Shown piece after piece: positions 1 through 11,371 of a DNA stretch of 64,000 nucleotides (the first letter of the stretch is position 1; each line of letters starts with the position of its first letter). This DNA is from Sanguinoderma infundibulare (taxonomy: Eukaryota > Basidiomycota > Agaricomycetes > Polyporales > Polyporaceae), in the NCBI GenBank assembly GCA_032821775.1, contig JAVLRN010000004.1, positions 682,001 to 746,000 on the forward strand, in the 5' to 3' direction. The notes beneath the pieces are model-generated. The model was given only the letters and a program-made list of their open reading frames with translations, was not told the origin of the DNA and searched no databases. Made by a program: the position numbers and the translations under genes.

Positions 1-1995
1 TTATTACAGATCGAGAGAACCCGCTTCCATATGTTATATCGTTATCTCTCCTCTCATGCTCCGACGAGTTGTTCGACGGAACGAGGCCATGACACTCGTT
101 CCACATCAGAGTGGTTCGTACCGTGATCCCTGTGGACGCCTACCTCTCACGGGACCAAGATCCCAGGGACACCGTATAGAGATAAGGAGGACGGCGCCAG
201 GATCATGTTAGTAGTCCCTACTCTTCTCCGAGCCTCCTCTTCGGTGTTGCAGAAGGTGGTGACGCACACCGACTGCGGAGGGCGCGAGGGCGGTCGGAGG
301 AACGACGTTGTTATGGAACGGTGTGCGTAGTTGAATACGACGTACACGTGTGGGGTACATGTGGAGGACTGCGCACAAGTTTGACTTTGCTTCCAAGGCG
401 CGTGGTGCTGTAATGATCGTAGGTCGTTGGCGTCTTGTTTGTACTGCCTGGAATGAGAGGAGCCCCCGCTAATACTAGAGCTCCTTGCAGGATGAGGCCG
501 TCTGCCGGGCAGCAACATACACACGGCTAACGTTAATCCCTTGAGGGAAGGAGTCGTACATGAAACATAGGCTCGCTATGTCCATTCCGCTGATATCTTG
601 GATATATTTAGGTAAATGTCCTCTTGGCATTCATTTCACGTTCGGCCTCGACCGGGTTGACCGCTCGGGGTGTGATTTCTTTGGGCAGATACTTGGTACC
701 CCCAAGGGCTTGCGATTGCGGTTTACTAGTCGGCTTTCGTAGGCTGATCAAACCTTTTCCTGCGTCCTCCGCCATCCTTGCCTGTGTCCAGAAGCAAGGG
801 ACAGTGCTTCAGCATACGTGGCCCTGCGTTGGTTCAAGTTTGGAAATCTGATCAGTAAAAGCGCAACCTGCCTGCAGGGCTATGCTAGGCGCTAAGGGGC
901 TATGCACCGTGTAGGACTCTGTAGGAAGTCGTCGGATATGATGGAATCCTGCAGGGTTCCGCCGGATATGATAAATCATTGTAGAGCCCTGTAATGCTGC
1001 CACTGGGTGATAGAAATGATTACAGGGCAATGTAGCTGTGCCTGCGGATACCATAAATCACTGCAAAGTCTGTCCTGCTCGCCTGTTCTCGCTTCTCGCT
1101 CTGGCTGTCGATTCGCAAGTGCCTCGGTCTCTTTTTGTCTCGCGGCGGTCTCACGCTGTCTTTCCGGTGATGTCTACGGTCCACAAATCGCGTGCTCGCG
1201 TGCTCTTTTTTTTTCGTAATAGATCCCGTGATGTATTGTTGCTCCGCCTGCCAAAATTGATGACTTTGACTGTTATTAAATTCCGTGTGCATTGCGTGGC
1301 CGTGGGCGAGTATCAGAGCAATGCCTGCCAGGGAGCCCACTACACAGCAACTACAGCCATTCACTGTACACTACCATACGTCGGGGGACTATGGTAGTCC
1401 TCTACCATATCTCCCCATCAGTCCTACATGGTGCTACAATATCTCTCATTGGTCCTACATGGCACTATACGGCCCACGCACCTATCCGATAGGCCACTAC
1501 AGTATTTCCCCCGGCTCCGACGAAATCCTACAGGGCTCTGCAGCATGCTCTGCTATAAACTGTAGGATATTGGCCTATCCGCCGGAATACTGCAGAGCCA
1601 TATGCTGAATTGCAGGATATTGTGCATCACCTACCAATGGCTACGATGGCTGCAGAGCTATATGGTTTAGTGCAGGTATATGTAAACCTGAAACCCAGTT
1701 TGCTGATGCTTGGATTACACTCGACAGGGAATCGTTGCATTAGTGGAATGGGTGTTTCTGTACTCTAAGATATTGTATATAACGCATTGGGAGCACAATA
1801 ATTATCTACTGCTATGCATATTGCGAGATCCATCGATCCTCCGGCGGGAGGTCCGAGAGCACGTCCGAAGGGCATATCGAGATGTCGCTCGTGATCATGT
1901 TCTCCAAGTTGGTGGGGTCATAGGCGCCCCGGTCCCTCGCTTTGCAAAGCTCTCCCAGTTCCAGGAGAAACCTTGACACGAGGATCGACATCACG
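1..1995. other. Gene-poor left edge, no recognised gene
   Basis: I see no open frame here that continues through plausible introns or resembles a known family. The only visible structure is the cluster of short degenerate repeats at about 860-1690, listed separately. Open frames are short and overlap on both strands, as expected by chance at this base composition. Confidence 0.5.
860..1690. repeat. Cluster of short degenerate direct and inverted repeats
   Basis: Related words recur in both orientations. CGGATATGAT or CGGATACCAT followed by AATC occurs near 934, 963 and 1044, and GTAGAGCCCTGTA near 981 faces its inverse TACAGGGCTCTGCAG near 1530. Forms of CCTACATGG(T/C)(G/A)CTA recur near 1422 and 1450. 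The left block (860-1060) and right block (1380-1690) have an inverted relation, which suggests a decayed fold-back element. The units are too diverged to define ends by eye, and no target duplication was found. Confidence 0.3.
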
Positions 1996-3412
1996 CTATG
2001 CGGTAGTCAGGATAGGATGTGATATAGATAATTGTGGATGTGATGCATACGGGTCTCTGAACGCCCTAATGAGATCGAGCACTGATATCATGACCTGTGG
2101 GGGCTGCTTCAACTGAGATTCGGACATTGCGGAGGAATAGGTAGAGGGGAATAGCATACCTTCCTGACATATGCTACAAGGATGATCACATTCAGGACGC
2201 AGGGTATCCTGCTCGATATATTCAGTCCCTAAGCGACTTTGACATGTGTTGAGCACGTATGAAAAGCACATGACACCTAGGTCGGAATTCTTCGCGTCAG
2301 CATATATGCAGACAGGGCGGACGAAAACACCAACTGTTTCGAAGTAAAATGCCCAGAAAGGATTTTGGCAAAGCGCTCCGGCCCCGGAGAGTGCCAAGCG
2401 TTTTCTTCAGGGTTAGTGCGATGACAATCACTTTGGCCAGTAGGAACACCACTTTCCCCACTATCTCCGCTAAGGCCACACATGAACTCGCAGCAGCTTC
2501 CAAGGCAGGGTGACCGAGAACGCACTGGCAATGGAAAGATCAACCACAAGCTGATAAGCCTTGCATTCTGCAGAAGATGCCCACCCAATATGCAGGGCCT
2601 TGCTGTCGCGGGGTGTCAGATTGCAGACAGGTTTTGAATCGACGATTGCGCCACTTGCCCAAGGATACTGAAATGCTTTTGGTGACAAGCAACGTCGCTT
2701 TGAGCATCCATTACTCACCACAGTTACGATGACGAATCCTGAGCTCAGAATCAGCACAATGATCGCAATGACGGCGCTGCGCCCGGATAGCGCATATGTG
2801 CGTATGCTAGAGAATGCTGTCCGTTTCGCCACGGAGAAGACTGGATGGTCAGCATCGCGCTGTACAAGGATGAAATTGGATAACGCACCTATCCACGAGA
2901 TGTATGGAAGCACCAGTGTTACCTCAAAGAGGTATGTTACAGCAAGACACCTGACGTTACCCCATCGGATTACATCGTTGCTGGAGAATGTACAGAAAGG
3001 ACGTCCTCACCTCTGTAGAGTAAGTGTCTGAGATCCTGGCGCCACAATGTAAGACGTGACCACTCGCCTGACCGTACAGTGGAAAGAAGGAGACTACGTT
3101 CAAGATCGCGTTCAGGGTTTCAGAGTAGCGATTGATGAGGTACAGCACGGTCAACCAGTTCGGCCGAGAACTCCATACAGTGTCCACTTCTCGACCTAAA
3201 GTAATGAGCAGCTCGTATACCAGCAAGGCTGCAAAGTAATTAAACGGTCAGCTTCGTTCGCGCAAGACATTCCCGGCTACATACCAGCTATTGCAACTTG
3301 ACAGCGTTGTGTGACTTCACTGATGAGGTTGGTACAGTCAGTAGCTTCTCGAGGAAGGGATGGGAAGAAGGCCTCACGTTGATTCAACGCTGCTGATTGA
3401 AACTTCCGACAT
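1996..3412 (-). CDS. DUF6533-type multi-pass membrane protein
   Basis: Membrane protein of the DUF6533 family, which is expanded in mushroom-forming fungi and has no established function. The proposed start (MSEVSISSVEST) is at 3412 and is split by a GTGAGG...CAG intron. The family hallmark follows an intron ending near 3227: LLVYELLITLGREVDTVW and then LYLINRYSE (about 3130-3225). The second hallmark, RTYALSGRSAVIAIIVLIL, lies about 2740-2815. A further hydrophobic segment (KVVFLLAKVIVIALTL) lies near 2410-2470. The expected order of transmembrane segments is kept, so at least five exons join. The C-terminal exon (down to the stop at 1996) is weakly supported and lacks the FLxxL tail seen in the copies at 57 and 62 kb. 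It could be a partly decayed copy. Confidence 0.6.
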
Positions 3413-4239
3413 CGGGCAGATGGCGAGGTGAGGACAAGATATGAGAGCGCAGCACAATCTCGCTATTCAGGGAGTATAAGTAGCTCCGCACCATCGAGCT
3501 CTGTGATCATTCCTGCCACAGAACCTGCGCTCCTGCCAGCATATCACGATTGGTCTGGTACAGCCCCACCTTCCCACATAGTACAAGGTTAGAAGGGCAC
3601 GATGTAGAGGAAGCCACAATGCCGTCTGGGACCGGATGCGAATAAGAAGTGCCCAATGTTATGCCAAACGCCTGTCGTGTGGGCAACGCTGGCTGCACTG
3701 AGGATACAGCCTCATGCCTAGCTTGGTGCACTATGTTCTTGATGATCATAATGAAAAGATGTGTGTGTCCCCTGGAGAAGAAGAATCTCTTATGAACAAT
3801 GACCAGACTCGTCCCTGTATCAGGATGTGGTTTTCAACAATCATGATCGAGGGATACTGTGCCTGGATTCATGGGACCTGCCCGCGATGCTTGCCCAATC
3901 CAAACCAAACATCTCACCCTTTCCAATGTATGCCGCATTCTTTCCGCCGAGGAAGATGCGCTACTAAGGACTTGCAATAGGTTACAATCCTACGTTCACG
4001 CAAAAAGATGATCGGATACATGATAGTTAAAGGCCAGTCTTGCACTGCATTGGAAGCGACGTACCGGTTTTCTTCGCTGCCCGCAGCAAACCTGCCAGAC
4101 TCGGAACAAGCCTGTATAGGAAGATTGGAAAACATGCAGCGGGGCGGTGGGGCCATTGGGGCGGCGCAGGGGTTTGCTGTATTCAGCTGTGTCCCATTTG
4201 GCGTCACCTCCGATGGCAGTCTTCTTCATGGCATGGTTT
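3413..4239. other. Intergenic, nothing recognised
   Basis: Only short open frames with no family resemblance. If the neighbouring receptor-like fragment were a full gene, its later exons should lie here on the minus strand; I could not find them. Confidence 0.4.
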
Positions 4240-4484
4240 GAGGGCTCGGCGCCACGCCATCCATTCTTGATCGTGTTGTGGAACGCCATGATGAGCAGCA
4301 CGAGCGCGACGGTGATCACATTCAGGATAAACACGGGCTGCTGCCACACCACTGGGTTCGTGAAGAAGATGACAGTGATAGGAACGAGCATGGCAGAACA
4401 GGCCATGCCCATGAGGAGAAATGCGATCGAAGGGTCCAGCGCCACGACATAGTTGAGGACGGGCGGGAGTAGGGGCTGGAGCAT
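4240..4484 (-). pseudogene. N-terminal exon of a multi-pass receptor-like membrane protein, truncated
   Basis: Reading from the ATG at 4484, the frame encodes two consecutive hydrophobic helices: LDPSIAFLLMGMACSAMLVP and VFILNVITVALVLLIMAF. This is the same arrangement as the first exon of the gene at 6335-7537, where ALKLLLITTIFSSFLVPTTI is followed by a second helix. That family is multi-pass and receptor-like in topology in basidiomycetes, with no function known to me. Here the matching downstream exons (the AVYPPR-like and EWFLQL-like segments) are absent over the next 800 bases, so I read it as a 5' gene fragment. The frame is open upstream to 4859, but that part has no resemblance to anything. 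Confidence 0.45.
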
Positions 4485-6334
4485 AGCCAAAGGGGCAGAA
4501 GCTGGGATGGAGACATGACGCCTGCTCAACGCCGAGGGTTGTTGCCGCACGCGGGTTAGTACCTTGTATGTAAAGCCCGGACGAGTCGCGCATGTACGTG
4601 GCGCAGGAATAGACCAAGCCCGCAGCGGCGTCCTTGTACTTGCTTCGTGCAATAGCAGTTCCAGGGCCCCATTTCCTAGTGACGCACTGCACTGCGCACG
4701 TGCGTCGCACCCGCGGTGCAGTTGGAGGTAGGAGGGGAGGATCAAGGTCGGTCGATGGGCCATCCGGGACGATGATATGTCCATCGTAGGCACGACATTC
4801 GATATTGATGTGCGCCCGGGGCCGGCCAGTGATGGGTGCTTAGGCCGCACTTGAGCCAATAAATGAGGGCGAGTTCAGAGAAGCGCGGCAATTGTCGAAG
4901 AGGGAAGTGCATTGTCACCATGCCGCCAGGGAAGATGTGAGGGGCATCAGATGAGGGCTTCTGCTTCTCGGGATGTCGGGGATGGTAAGGGGGATCATGA
5001 TCTTTATTGGAAAAGCGGAGAGCTGGAGATGACCTCGAGGCGGTGTGGCAGCACGGGGACTAGATTCGCGTGTGGGGCAAAATGCTATTCAGGGTAGGTT
5101 GGAGAATTCACGTTAGCCCAGTTGTTCATAAGATCTGCAGACGAGGTCACACACAAGTATGTCTGTGATACAGGCATCACAGTCACGTGTGATGCAGCAT
5201 GAGCCTACCGTGGTATGGCGCCGTATTGGCGACAACGTCCGTGCAATTTTGGTGCATGGATCGCCGCTATTGAGACGGTGAAGGAGCTAGGTGATGCTGT
5301 GACTCCGTGGGGTTGAGAGAATTTTCGATTTCTGCACGTTGAACACCACACACTGGAAGTGTGGTGTCCAATATCCCCAGGGACTGGGTTGCCCGGATTT
5401 CTAGACAAGAACAGTCACCATCAATCAGAGTAAACATAGTGAAGTTCACCCACTTGTTCGAATACCAAGTAAGTACTCTGTTATCCCCGCTTTATTGAGG
5501 CCTACATCAGTAAAGCTGGATTTTGCTTAACGGCTTAACGGCTTAATGGAAAATGGCCGTCCTCCCCCCAGATTTTGGTGGATGTTCTGGGTAAACTTCT
5601 ACCTCCAACATGTCGAGGAGACATCTCTTTGTCCCCCGCCATGTGCCAGTCAGAGTGCAGGGGAGCGGTGCTGGTAGAAGGGAGGTCGTCAGTTGCGGAA
5701 CTTACGGGCGCTTCGAGATCTGTTTACGGCTTATCGGCTTACCGTGCTTAACGGTGCTTAATGGCCCTGTTAAGCATGGTTAAGCAATTTCCAGAAGTAC
5801 TGATGACTATGATGTGTCCAACTGATATCGATGACCTCTCGAATTGGGTGCTTCAGTGTTGCACCATCTCTCACTCTTCAGAGTAACCGAGGATGCAAAA
5901 TCACTTGATAGAAGGATTCCATTTAGAAATAGTCACTGTTGGCGGGCAAAGATGAGGGCAAGTGTATACAGGCGTCTAATCTTCCTAATTAGTGAATGTA
6001 CTGTTATTTGTTCCTATTGCCAAATTCAGAACTCAACGCCTTCTCGCAGTCGGCCAGTGAACCTCCGCCGCAAGCTGATGCCCTCCACCTACCCATTGCG
6101 GAACTCCATATCTGCTTCCACAAATATTTATTATACAAATATGGATGCGTTTCTTTGCACTATCCGTGAGAATCAGCCTTCGGTGTGATGTGTTCGCCTG
6201 TACTGACTCAACACAAGACCCGGGTCATTGCTACTTTCCGAGTAATTAAAGAGCGCAACCATGGAGTATCCACCAATCTCCAACCCAGGAATCTTATGCA
6301 CCGAGGGTACTATCAAACTCGCTCCTAAAACTGC
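4485..6334. other. Intergenic, no recognised gene
   Basis: No gene recognised on either strand. It contains a compact cluster of GCTTAACGG-type words (5527-5785), listed separately. Confidence 0.4.
5527..5785. repeat. Cluster of GCTTAACGG-type short repeats
   Basis: The word GCTTAACGG and near variants (GCTTAATGG, GCTTATCGG, GCTTACCGTG) occur in two bursts, around 5527-5555 and 5730-5785. Each burst ends in GCTTAATGG next to a GGCC. The second burst ends with GTTAAGCATGGTTAAGC, the opposite orientation. The pair could be the ends of a small non-autonomous element of about 250 bp, or simple local duplication. Confidence 0.35.
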
Positions 6335-7537
6335 TCAGGCCGACAGGCTTCGCCTGACCAGAAACCGTGACACATGTGAGAGCGATACGAACTTGGGAGG
6401 GGCTGCCAGGTGACCAATGACCAACGTGCTGTGTGGGCTGGAGGTATGCCACCACATGCTCAACTCCGTCTGGGGCGACGCTTCTCCCATCCGCTGCGAT
6501 CCTGATGCCCAGATGGTGGAGAACAGGACACCGAGGATGGAGATGTAGCTGTTGGCACTGATGACATATGACCCGTGTATGTAGTTGGGATCGCGGAAGA
6601 TCAGGATGAGCTGTGCGACGTCGAAGATGATGGGAAAGACGAAGTTGGACAGTGCGATCCAGAATAGGGTGCGGAGGCACGCCCCCGGACCATCAGAGCA
6701 TGCTACATGCATATGCAGTCATGAACTCGCGGTACAAACAGATATAGGTTGCTGACAAGACGCACCTTGGGCAAGGAGCGCGCTGGATTTGCGCATGCGC
6801 AACTGTCTCCCGGTGGACCTTATCCCGACTTGAAGTCGCATCAGGAAGAGCGTGGACACGTATCTGTCCAGAATGTGAACGAGTGAAGAAAATACACGAG
6901 AAGACCAGATGTACACATTGTCAAAGAGCTGGAGAAACCATTCTGATTTAGCGAACGGCGAAGCCCATGTCACGGCAGCTTCGCTCAAAGCCGCCCGTTC
7001 TTGCTCCGCTGAATTGCATAGATTAAATAACACGCGTTTGCAATGCACGCGGCCTTCATTGCAACGATAGGGCCATACATTGCTAGGCACCGAGGCAGCG
7101 AGATGTGTCGTGGCAGATATACAGCAAGGACCCTCAACAGGAGGGTGGCTTGGACACATATCGGGCACAACAATGTACAGTCCAATGCTGATTGATAAGA
7201 GGGTTGCTTGTGGGTTTGTGTTGACCAACAAGCCGATCTATATTCAGACAGACGGATGAGCTTACTGGCAATGAGACAAGACGGGTCAACTATTGCTCAC
7301 TGTTACATAGGCACTGATGGCGCCCTGAGTTAGGCTAAGGGTTATAGTATAACCATTGAGGAAAAAACTGGGCAGCTTGCGTGTGGCTGGGGTAGATGAC
7401 ACGAAGAGAATAATGGTGGTAGGCACAAGAAATGATGAGAAGATAGTTGTGATGAGCAGCAGCTTGAGAGCCAGGACGACGACAAGGACCGGAACCAGCT
7501 CAGGCTCGGGTGGGAAGCTCGCTGGGGAGACAGACAT
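6335..7537 (-). CDS. Multi-pass receptor-like membrane protein (basidiomycete family of unknown function)
   Basis: Integral membrane protein with about seven hydrophobic segments. Proposed start is the ATG at 7537 (MSVSPASFPPEPEL). Exon 1 carries helices 1 and 2 and ends at a GTGAGC donor near 7310. The next exon carries ICVQATLLLRVLAVYLPRH and then YGPIVAMKAACIANACYLIY (about 7020-7170). A third has SEWFLQLFDNVYIWSSRVF (about 6880-6950). The last has LFWIALSNFVFPIIFDVAQL, IFRDPNYIHGSYVI and SILGVLFSTIWASGS (6490-6690). This is the order I know from related basidiomycete proteins whose N-terminus sits before two helices and an AVYPPR motif. No function is established. The first intron would be short (about 36 nt) and its acceptor is uncertain, so one junction may be wrong or damaged. 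Confidence 0.6.
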
Positions 7538-7678
7538 TATTTGTGGGCAGAAGGCGATTGTCCAGAACAGTTTATGAGTCCCATTTTGCTGAGATGATTC
7601 AGCAACGGCCTTCGTGCAACATGCCTGCCCTAGCCCTACATGGCTCGGGCTGGCGTTATCTATTCTGAACGGCATGCA

Positions 7679-8005
7679 TCATCTCAAATGCCACCGAGGA
7701 ACTATATGGAGACCGAGGAGGAAATTTAGGCTTGATGACCGGGAAAACAAGCAGCCCATCATGATGGTCAATCTCAAGTGAAGCGAAAGGGGGCATCTAC
7801 CGCAGCTCATCGCGCTGCCGAAGGAGGGGAGGTGCTCGGAATTCTCGCCCGTGACCTTCTGGAAGGTATCGGCATGGTAGCCCCAGTCCCAGTCGCTCGC
7901 GACTTCAAGGTTCTTGTCTGAGACCCCAACGCGGTGGTCAAATGCGTACTGTGCGATCTGGCAGCTGAGGTTCAACGCCAAGTTCCTACGTTTCAGAACA
8001 TTCAA
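7679..8005 (-). CDS. Possible exon of an unrecognised protein
   Basis: A frame with a non-random composition reads NLALNLSCQIAQYAFDHRVG and then SDWDWGYHADTFQKVTGE and ENSEHLPSFGSAM, ending at a possible GTAGAT donor near 7803. I do not recognise the family. It may be one exon of a gene lying between the receptor-like gene and the duplicated segment at 8215, or chance. No continuation was found with confidence. Confidence 0.25.
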   Translation of the reverse strand: MNVLKRRNLALNLSCQIAQYAFDHRVGVSDKNLEVASDWDWGYHADTFQKVTGENSEHLPSFGSAMSCGRCPLSLHLRLTIMMGCLFSRSSSLNFLLGLHIVPRWHLR

Positions 8006-8214
8006 CGTTCGACGCTCGAGCCATCAGAGCGACGAACTTGAATAACGCCCTGACAGAGCGAACAGCCCGGGGAGTTACCATTCCGCTCACTCGGACGACG
8101 GCCGCAACCGGCCTGCTTACATGCGCACGCCGTCGTCCCTCAGGAGGTCATCAGCTCCACCTCAGCCGACAGCCGTACATTTTCCAACTTTGCTGCCGGG
8201 TGAGAAGAGTGAGC

Positions 8215-8785
8215 GAAGGTGATGTACAGGGTGTCGGGACTGATTCGATGGCTGGAGGACGCGGGAGGAGATAGTTCTGAGCGAGTCCGCTGGGAGATCT
8301 GGCTCATGAGACGGAAACCAGGGGGCTGGGTTTCAGCGCCGGTCCTGCGTGTTGCAATTCATGAGCGACGTTGCCCAACAGAGCCCGTAAGAAGGATACT
8401 TACTCAAGCGGTGGGCGCAAGTACAACACGGTCGCGTTGCGGGATGCGAGTGGTACAATTTCATTCGATCTCTACAAGCATACATGATTAGCACAAAATT
8501 TTGACGCGAGAGTAAGTCAATCAATGAGGATATATGCGTCGGAGGGATGGACAAACGAGCACCTCAGTCATCGTACTCCATGACAGCACCATCATTGGTG
8601 TACCGGTGGACAGGCCAAGCAGCACCTCTCCACCACTGGACTTTGGACATACTACGCGTGCTGGAGGGCGAACGCACCATCTAGCATTGCGCTGAAGACC
8701 CGCGATCGTGATGGTATACGGATTCAATGTTTATGCGGCAAGATGCGCTGAGCCGACGCCGGCCACATCCACGGGAATCGATGTA
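8215..8785. repeat. Diverged duplicated segment, copy 1 (partner 17037-17635)
   Basis: This segment aligns collinearly with 17037-17635 over about 570-600 bases. Shared blocks include GTACAGGGTGTCG, GACGCGGGAGGAG, GATGAGCGACGT (8363-8393), the stretch around 8420-8530, and GCGGCAAGATGCGC near 8735. Identity looks about 70-75 percent by eye, with small indels. On the minus strand both copies keep a similar frame (DTLYITFAHSSHPAA here, DTLYTTFAHSGHPAA there) and a GTAAGT donor after TVLYLRPPLE or TVLCLRPSLE. That suggests both once held exons of the same unrecognised gene. Confidence 0.55.
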
Positions 8786-9299
8786 GGGTGACCTGCACAA
8801 CCTTCCTTCTTGCAGGAAGGATGCACACCAATGAATACCTGGCCGATGGACGGCAAGGGGTGGGAGGAGAGTGAATGAACTCACCTGGACAAGGGAGTCA
8901 CAGTACAGCTGCCACTGGAAGGAAGCGATCCCGTGCAACTCTCCCAACTCCAACCAAGGCTTGTGATTCCGGACAGTTAGAAGAGAGTTGCAGTAACGCG
9001 AGTGCAAACATGTCGTTGGGCGTAGGATGCAGATGACGTGGATCGCTCGGATCTGAGGAAATGGATGGGGCTTGATGCGAGTGACTGCAAGTTGAAAAGT
9101 GGACCATGCGGATGTGATGATGCGCACCCGACGCTTCCGACCGCGGAGCCCGACGCAATTGCTCCATTCGGACGACCGAGGTGACTCGACCGACGTCTCG
9201 GCGGCTGCCGGCTCGTTGGCGTCTCTGGGCTGCGCGATTCGGACATACGTGGTGGCGGCCCGGCCTGTTAACCGGGTCCGGTACCGACGAGAGCCGAAG
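8786..9299. other. Intergenic, nothing recognised
   Basis: No gene or repeat recognised. The duplication shared with 17 kb has already ended. Confidence 0.35.
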
Positions 9300-9990
9300 A
9301 AGCCGGGCACGTGCGATGCCGCCGCACCAAGACTAGGCCGTCGAAGGGTACCAAAAGTATTCGGTCACGATCGGTGTCGCGACTCGGCCTGTCCCCGACC
9401 GTCCCTACGGTCGCACGGCGGCGGGCCACAAGTTAAGTCACACAGTTGCTCTCTCCGTCGCGTCGCGCGACTGGTCGCAGATCGTCCCTCACGAAAGGTT
9501 ACTTATGCAGCAGGTACGGGTCGCGACAACCGGAAACCGACGAGTCGCGCGACTGCGCGACAGCGATCGCGATCCGCCAAGACAAGCCGACGGTGGTCGC
9601 CCAATCCGGTCGTGGTCGCGCGCCGATCGCTGGAGTTCCAGAGGGTTTCCGACGCTGGTTTTGTGATCGCTCGCCACCGCGAGGCAGGCTAGGCTATGGG
9701 CGTCGCGTGTAGCTACCGGTTACCGATGTACTTAACCCCACTCGTTGCCGTTTGGGCAGACAATCTTGGACCCCCACCCTTTACCTCTCATTTCTCCGAC
9801 GAGCAAGTGCGACTCGACATCGTCCTCTGTCGGGTGTAGCTAGCGACTGCGATTGCGACTTGCGACAGCGACCACCGATCGACCGATTTGCGACAGCGAC
9901 AGCGACTCGTCGCGCGACTTTTACCGCGACTTTCGACCTTCGACACCACACGCTCTTTCCCCTCTCTTCTCCTCGGCACTGGTTACGATC
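9300..9990. repeat. GTCGCGAC-rich low-complexity stretch
   Basis: The words TCGCGAC, GTCGCGCGAC, GCGACAGCGAC and CGATCGCGAT occur many times in about 700 bases, in both orientations because GTCGCGAC is palindromic. Dense examples are 9460-9480, 9540-9575 and 9840-9930. The open frames here (Arg/Ser-rich on both strands) are a by-product of the composition and were not called as genes. The stretch is CpG-rich and not mutated to TpG, unlike RIP-affected repeats. Confidence 0.45.
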
Positions 9991-10746
9991 GCGACCAAAG
10001 GGAACTCGAGACCGTACTCGCCCTCCGCACCGGCGACGTCGCTCCGACCTCGCCTCCCTCAGCCCTCGGTCGTCCTGACTGTACACAGGCCCTGGGATAG
10101 TGTATCAGCGACAACCATAGAGGGGCATACGGAAATGGCTGGGTGCCGTATGGCAAGTTTAACACGAGATAAGATGGAGAGGAATTAGCAAAATGAATCA
10201 CTCACCACTCACGATCTTTATGCCAGGACACGGCAAAAATCTCTTCTTCTCCTCGCTCAGGACGCTCCAAACAGGAATTGTCGACTTGTTATCACATAAC
10301 CAAGGGCGGTGCGGTTTGCCGTACGATGTCCTACTAAACGCATCCCATTTGTACTAGCTGCGGCTGTATTCGCACCTGAGAACCGGACGGGGTCAGTGGA
10401 GACTATGAAGTAGCGGAATGATGATACTCACATAAGATTTGGGAGAATAAACGGAGGGTTTGGGCGATAACAGAATTTGGCAGTGGCGTTGGCAGAGGGA
10501 TGCAAGAGGAGGACGAGCATGGTGACGGATGGTAACGCACAGCAGGCTCGTGCTGGAGTGGTGAGACGAAGTGGGGTGTATCGACGGCTGGGAGTTGGTC
10601 GCGTCGCTGATGGTGACGAGCTGCCAGACTTGGATCGATGGATGCGGGACGAATCGAGCAATGGTTGTGTCCTCGGCCTCTTTCTCGTGCTCTAGATGTT
10701 GGCAGCAATCGGCCTTGGAACGTTGGATGATGTGCACGTCCCTTGA
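9991..10746. other. Intergenic, nothing recognised
   Basis: Overlapping open frames on both strands between 10390 and 10760 are low-complexity (Ser/Pro/His-rich) and match no family I know. Confidence 0.35.
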
Positions 10747-11368
10747 GGGCCTGTTCGGCAACGGATTTCGAAATCGAGTTACCGGTATTTCTTGCCCATA
10801 TATAGTAAAAAGTCATTGTACGGAAAACAGGGATTTTTCCGAAGAGTTCTCGCATTCGGCTTGCATAGCGCTGGTGTAAAAACGACGTACCGCTACTCCG
10901 CGTTACTCCAGCGTAAAATTCCTGGGTTCCACACCCCCCTCCCTTCGTACCCAGCGGTAATGGCACTGTTAACAAGCAGGCTTCGATCGCTGTATGCGCA
11001 TGGCTTTTGGAGACCCCTGGTGCTATTGACGCACTAAGACAACAGAAACCAGGCTGATGGCGCTCAACTCAAGCTCTCCTAGCATGCTGACAGAAGTTTG
11101 CAGAAATACCATCTGCGCTGCCACTGATTTGGCTCATGAACTGTTCAGGATGCTGACGTGCATGGATGCGCTAGTCATATTTTGAGAAGTAAGGCTGAGA
11201 TCCCTAAGTCTACGCCTACCGTGCTGTTTCGCGGGTTGGGGAATGAGGGTGCCTAGTCTGTCCGGAAAATGCGGGATCTCCACCCTCGAAACTCTTGTCC
11301 AAACAGAAGTAACGACACGTGATGAAATACCAGTAACTCAATTTCGAAATCCATTGCCGAACAGGCCC
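10747..11368. mobile_element. Harbinger/Tourist-like MITE, 622 bp
   Basis: The two ends are inverted copies of each other for about 45 bases with only three mismatches. The left end starts GGGCCTGTTCGGCAACGGAT at 10747. The right end, read on the other strand from 11368, starts GGGCCTGTTCGGCAATGGAT, and both continue TTCGAAAT(C/T)GAGTTAC. The element is flanked by a 3-bp direct repeat TGA (10744-10746 and 11369-11371). GGGCC(T)GTTCGG ends with 3-bp target duplications are typical of PIF/Harbinger and Tourist MITEs, although TWA is the usual target. No transposase frame is present, so it is non-autonomous. Confidence 0.8.
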
Positions 11369-11371
11369 TGA

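Noticed and set aside
9099..9692. Arg/Ser-rich 197-codon open frame in the GTCGCGAC-rich stretch
   Set aside because: High GC and a palindromic word composition leave all frames open; no splice or family support.
10403..10975. 190-codon minus-strand open frame overlapping the MITE left end
   Set aside because: It runs into the transposon terminus and matches nothing.
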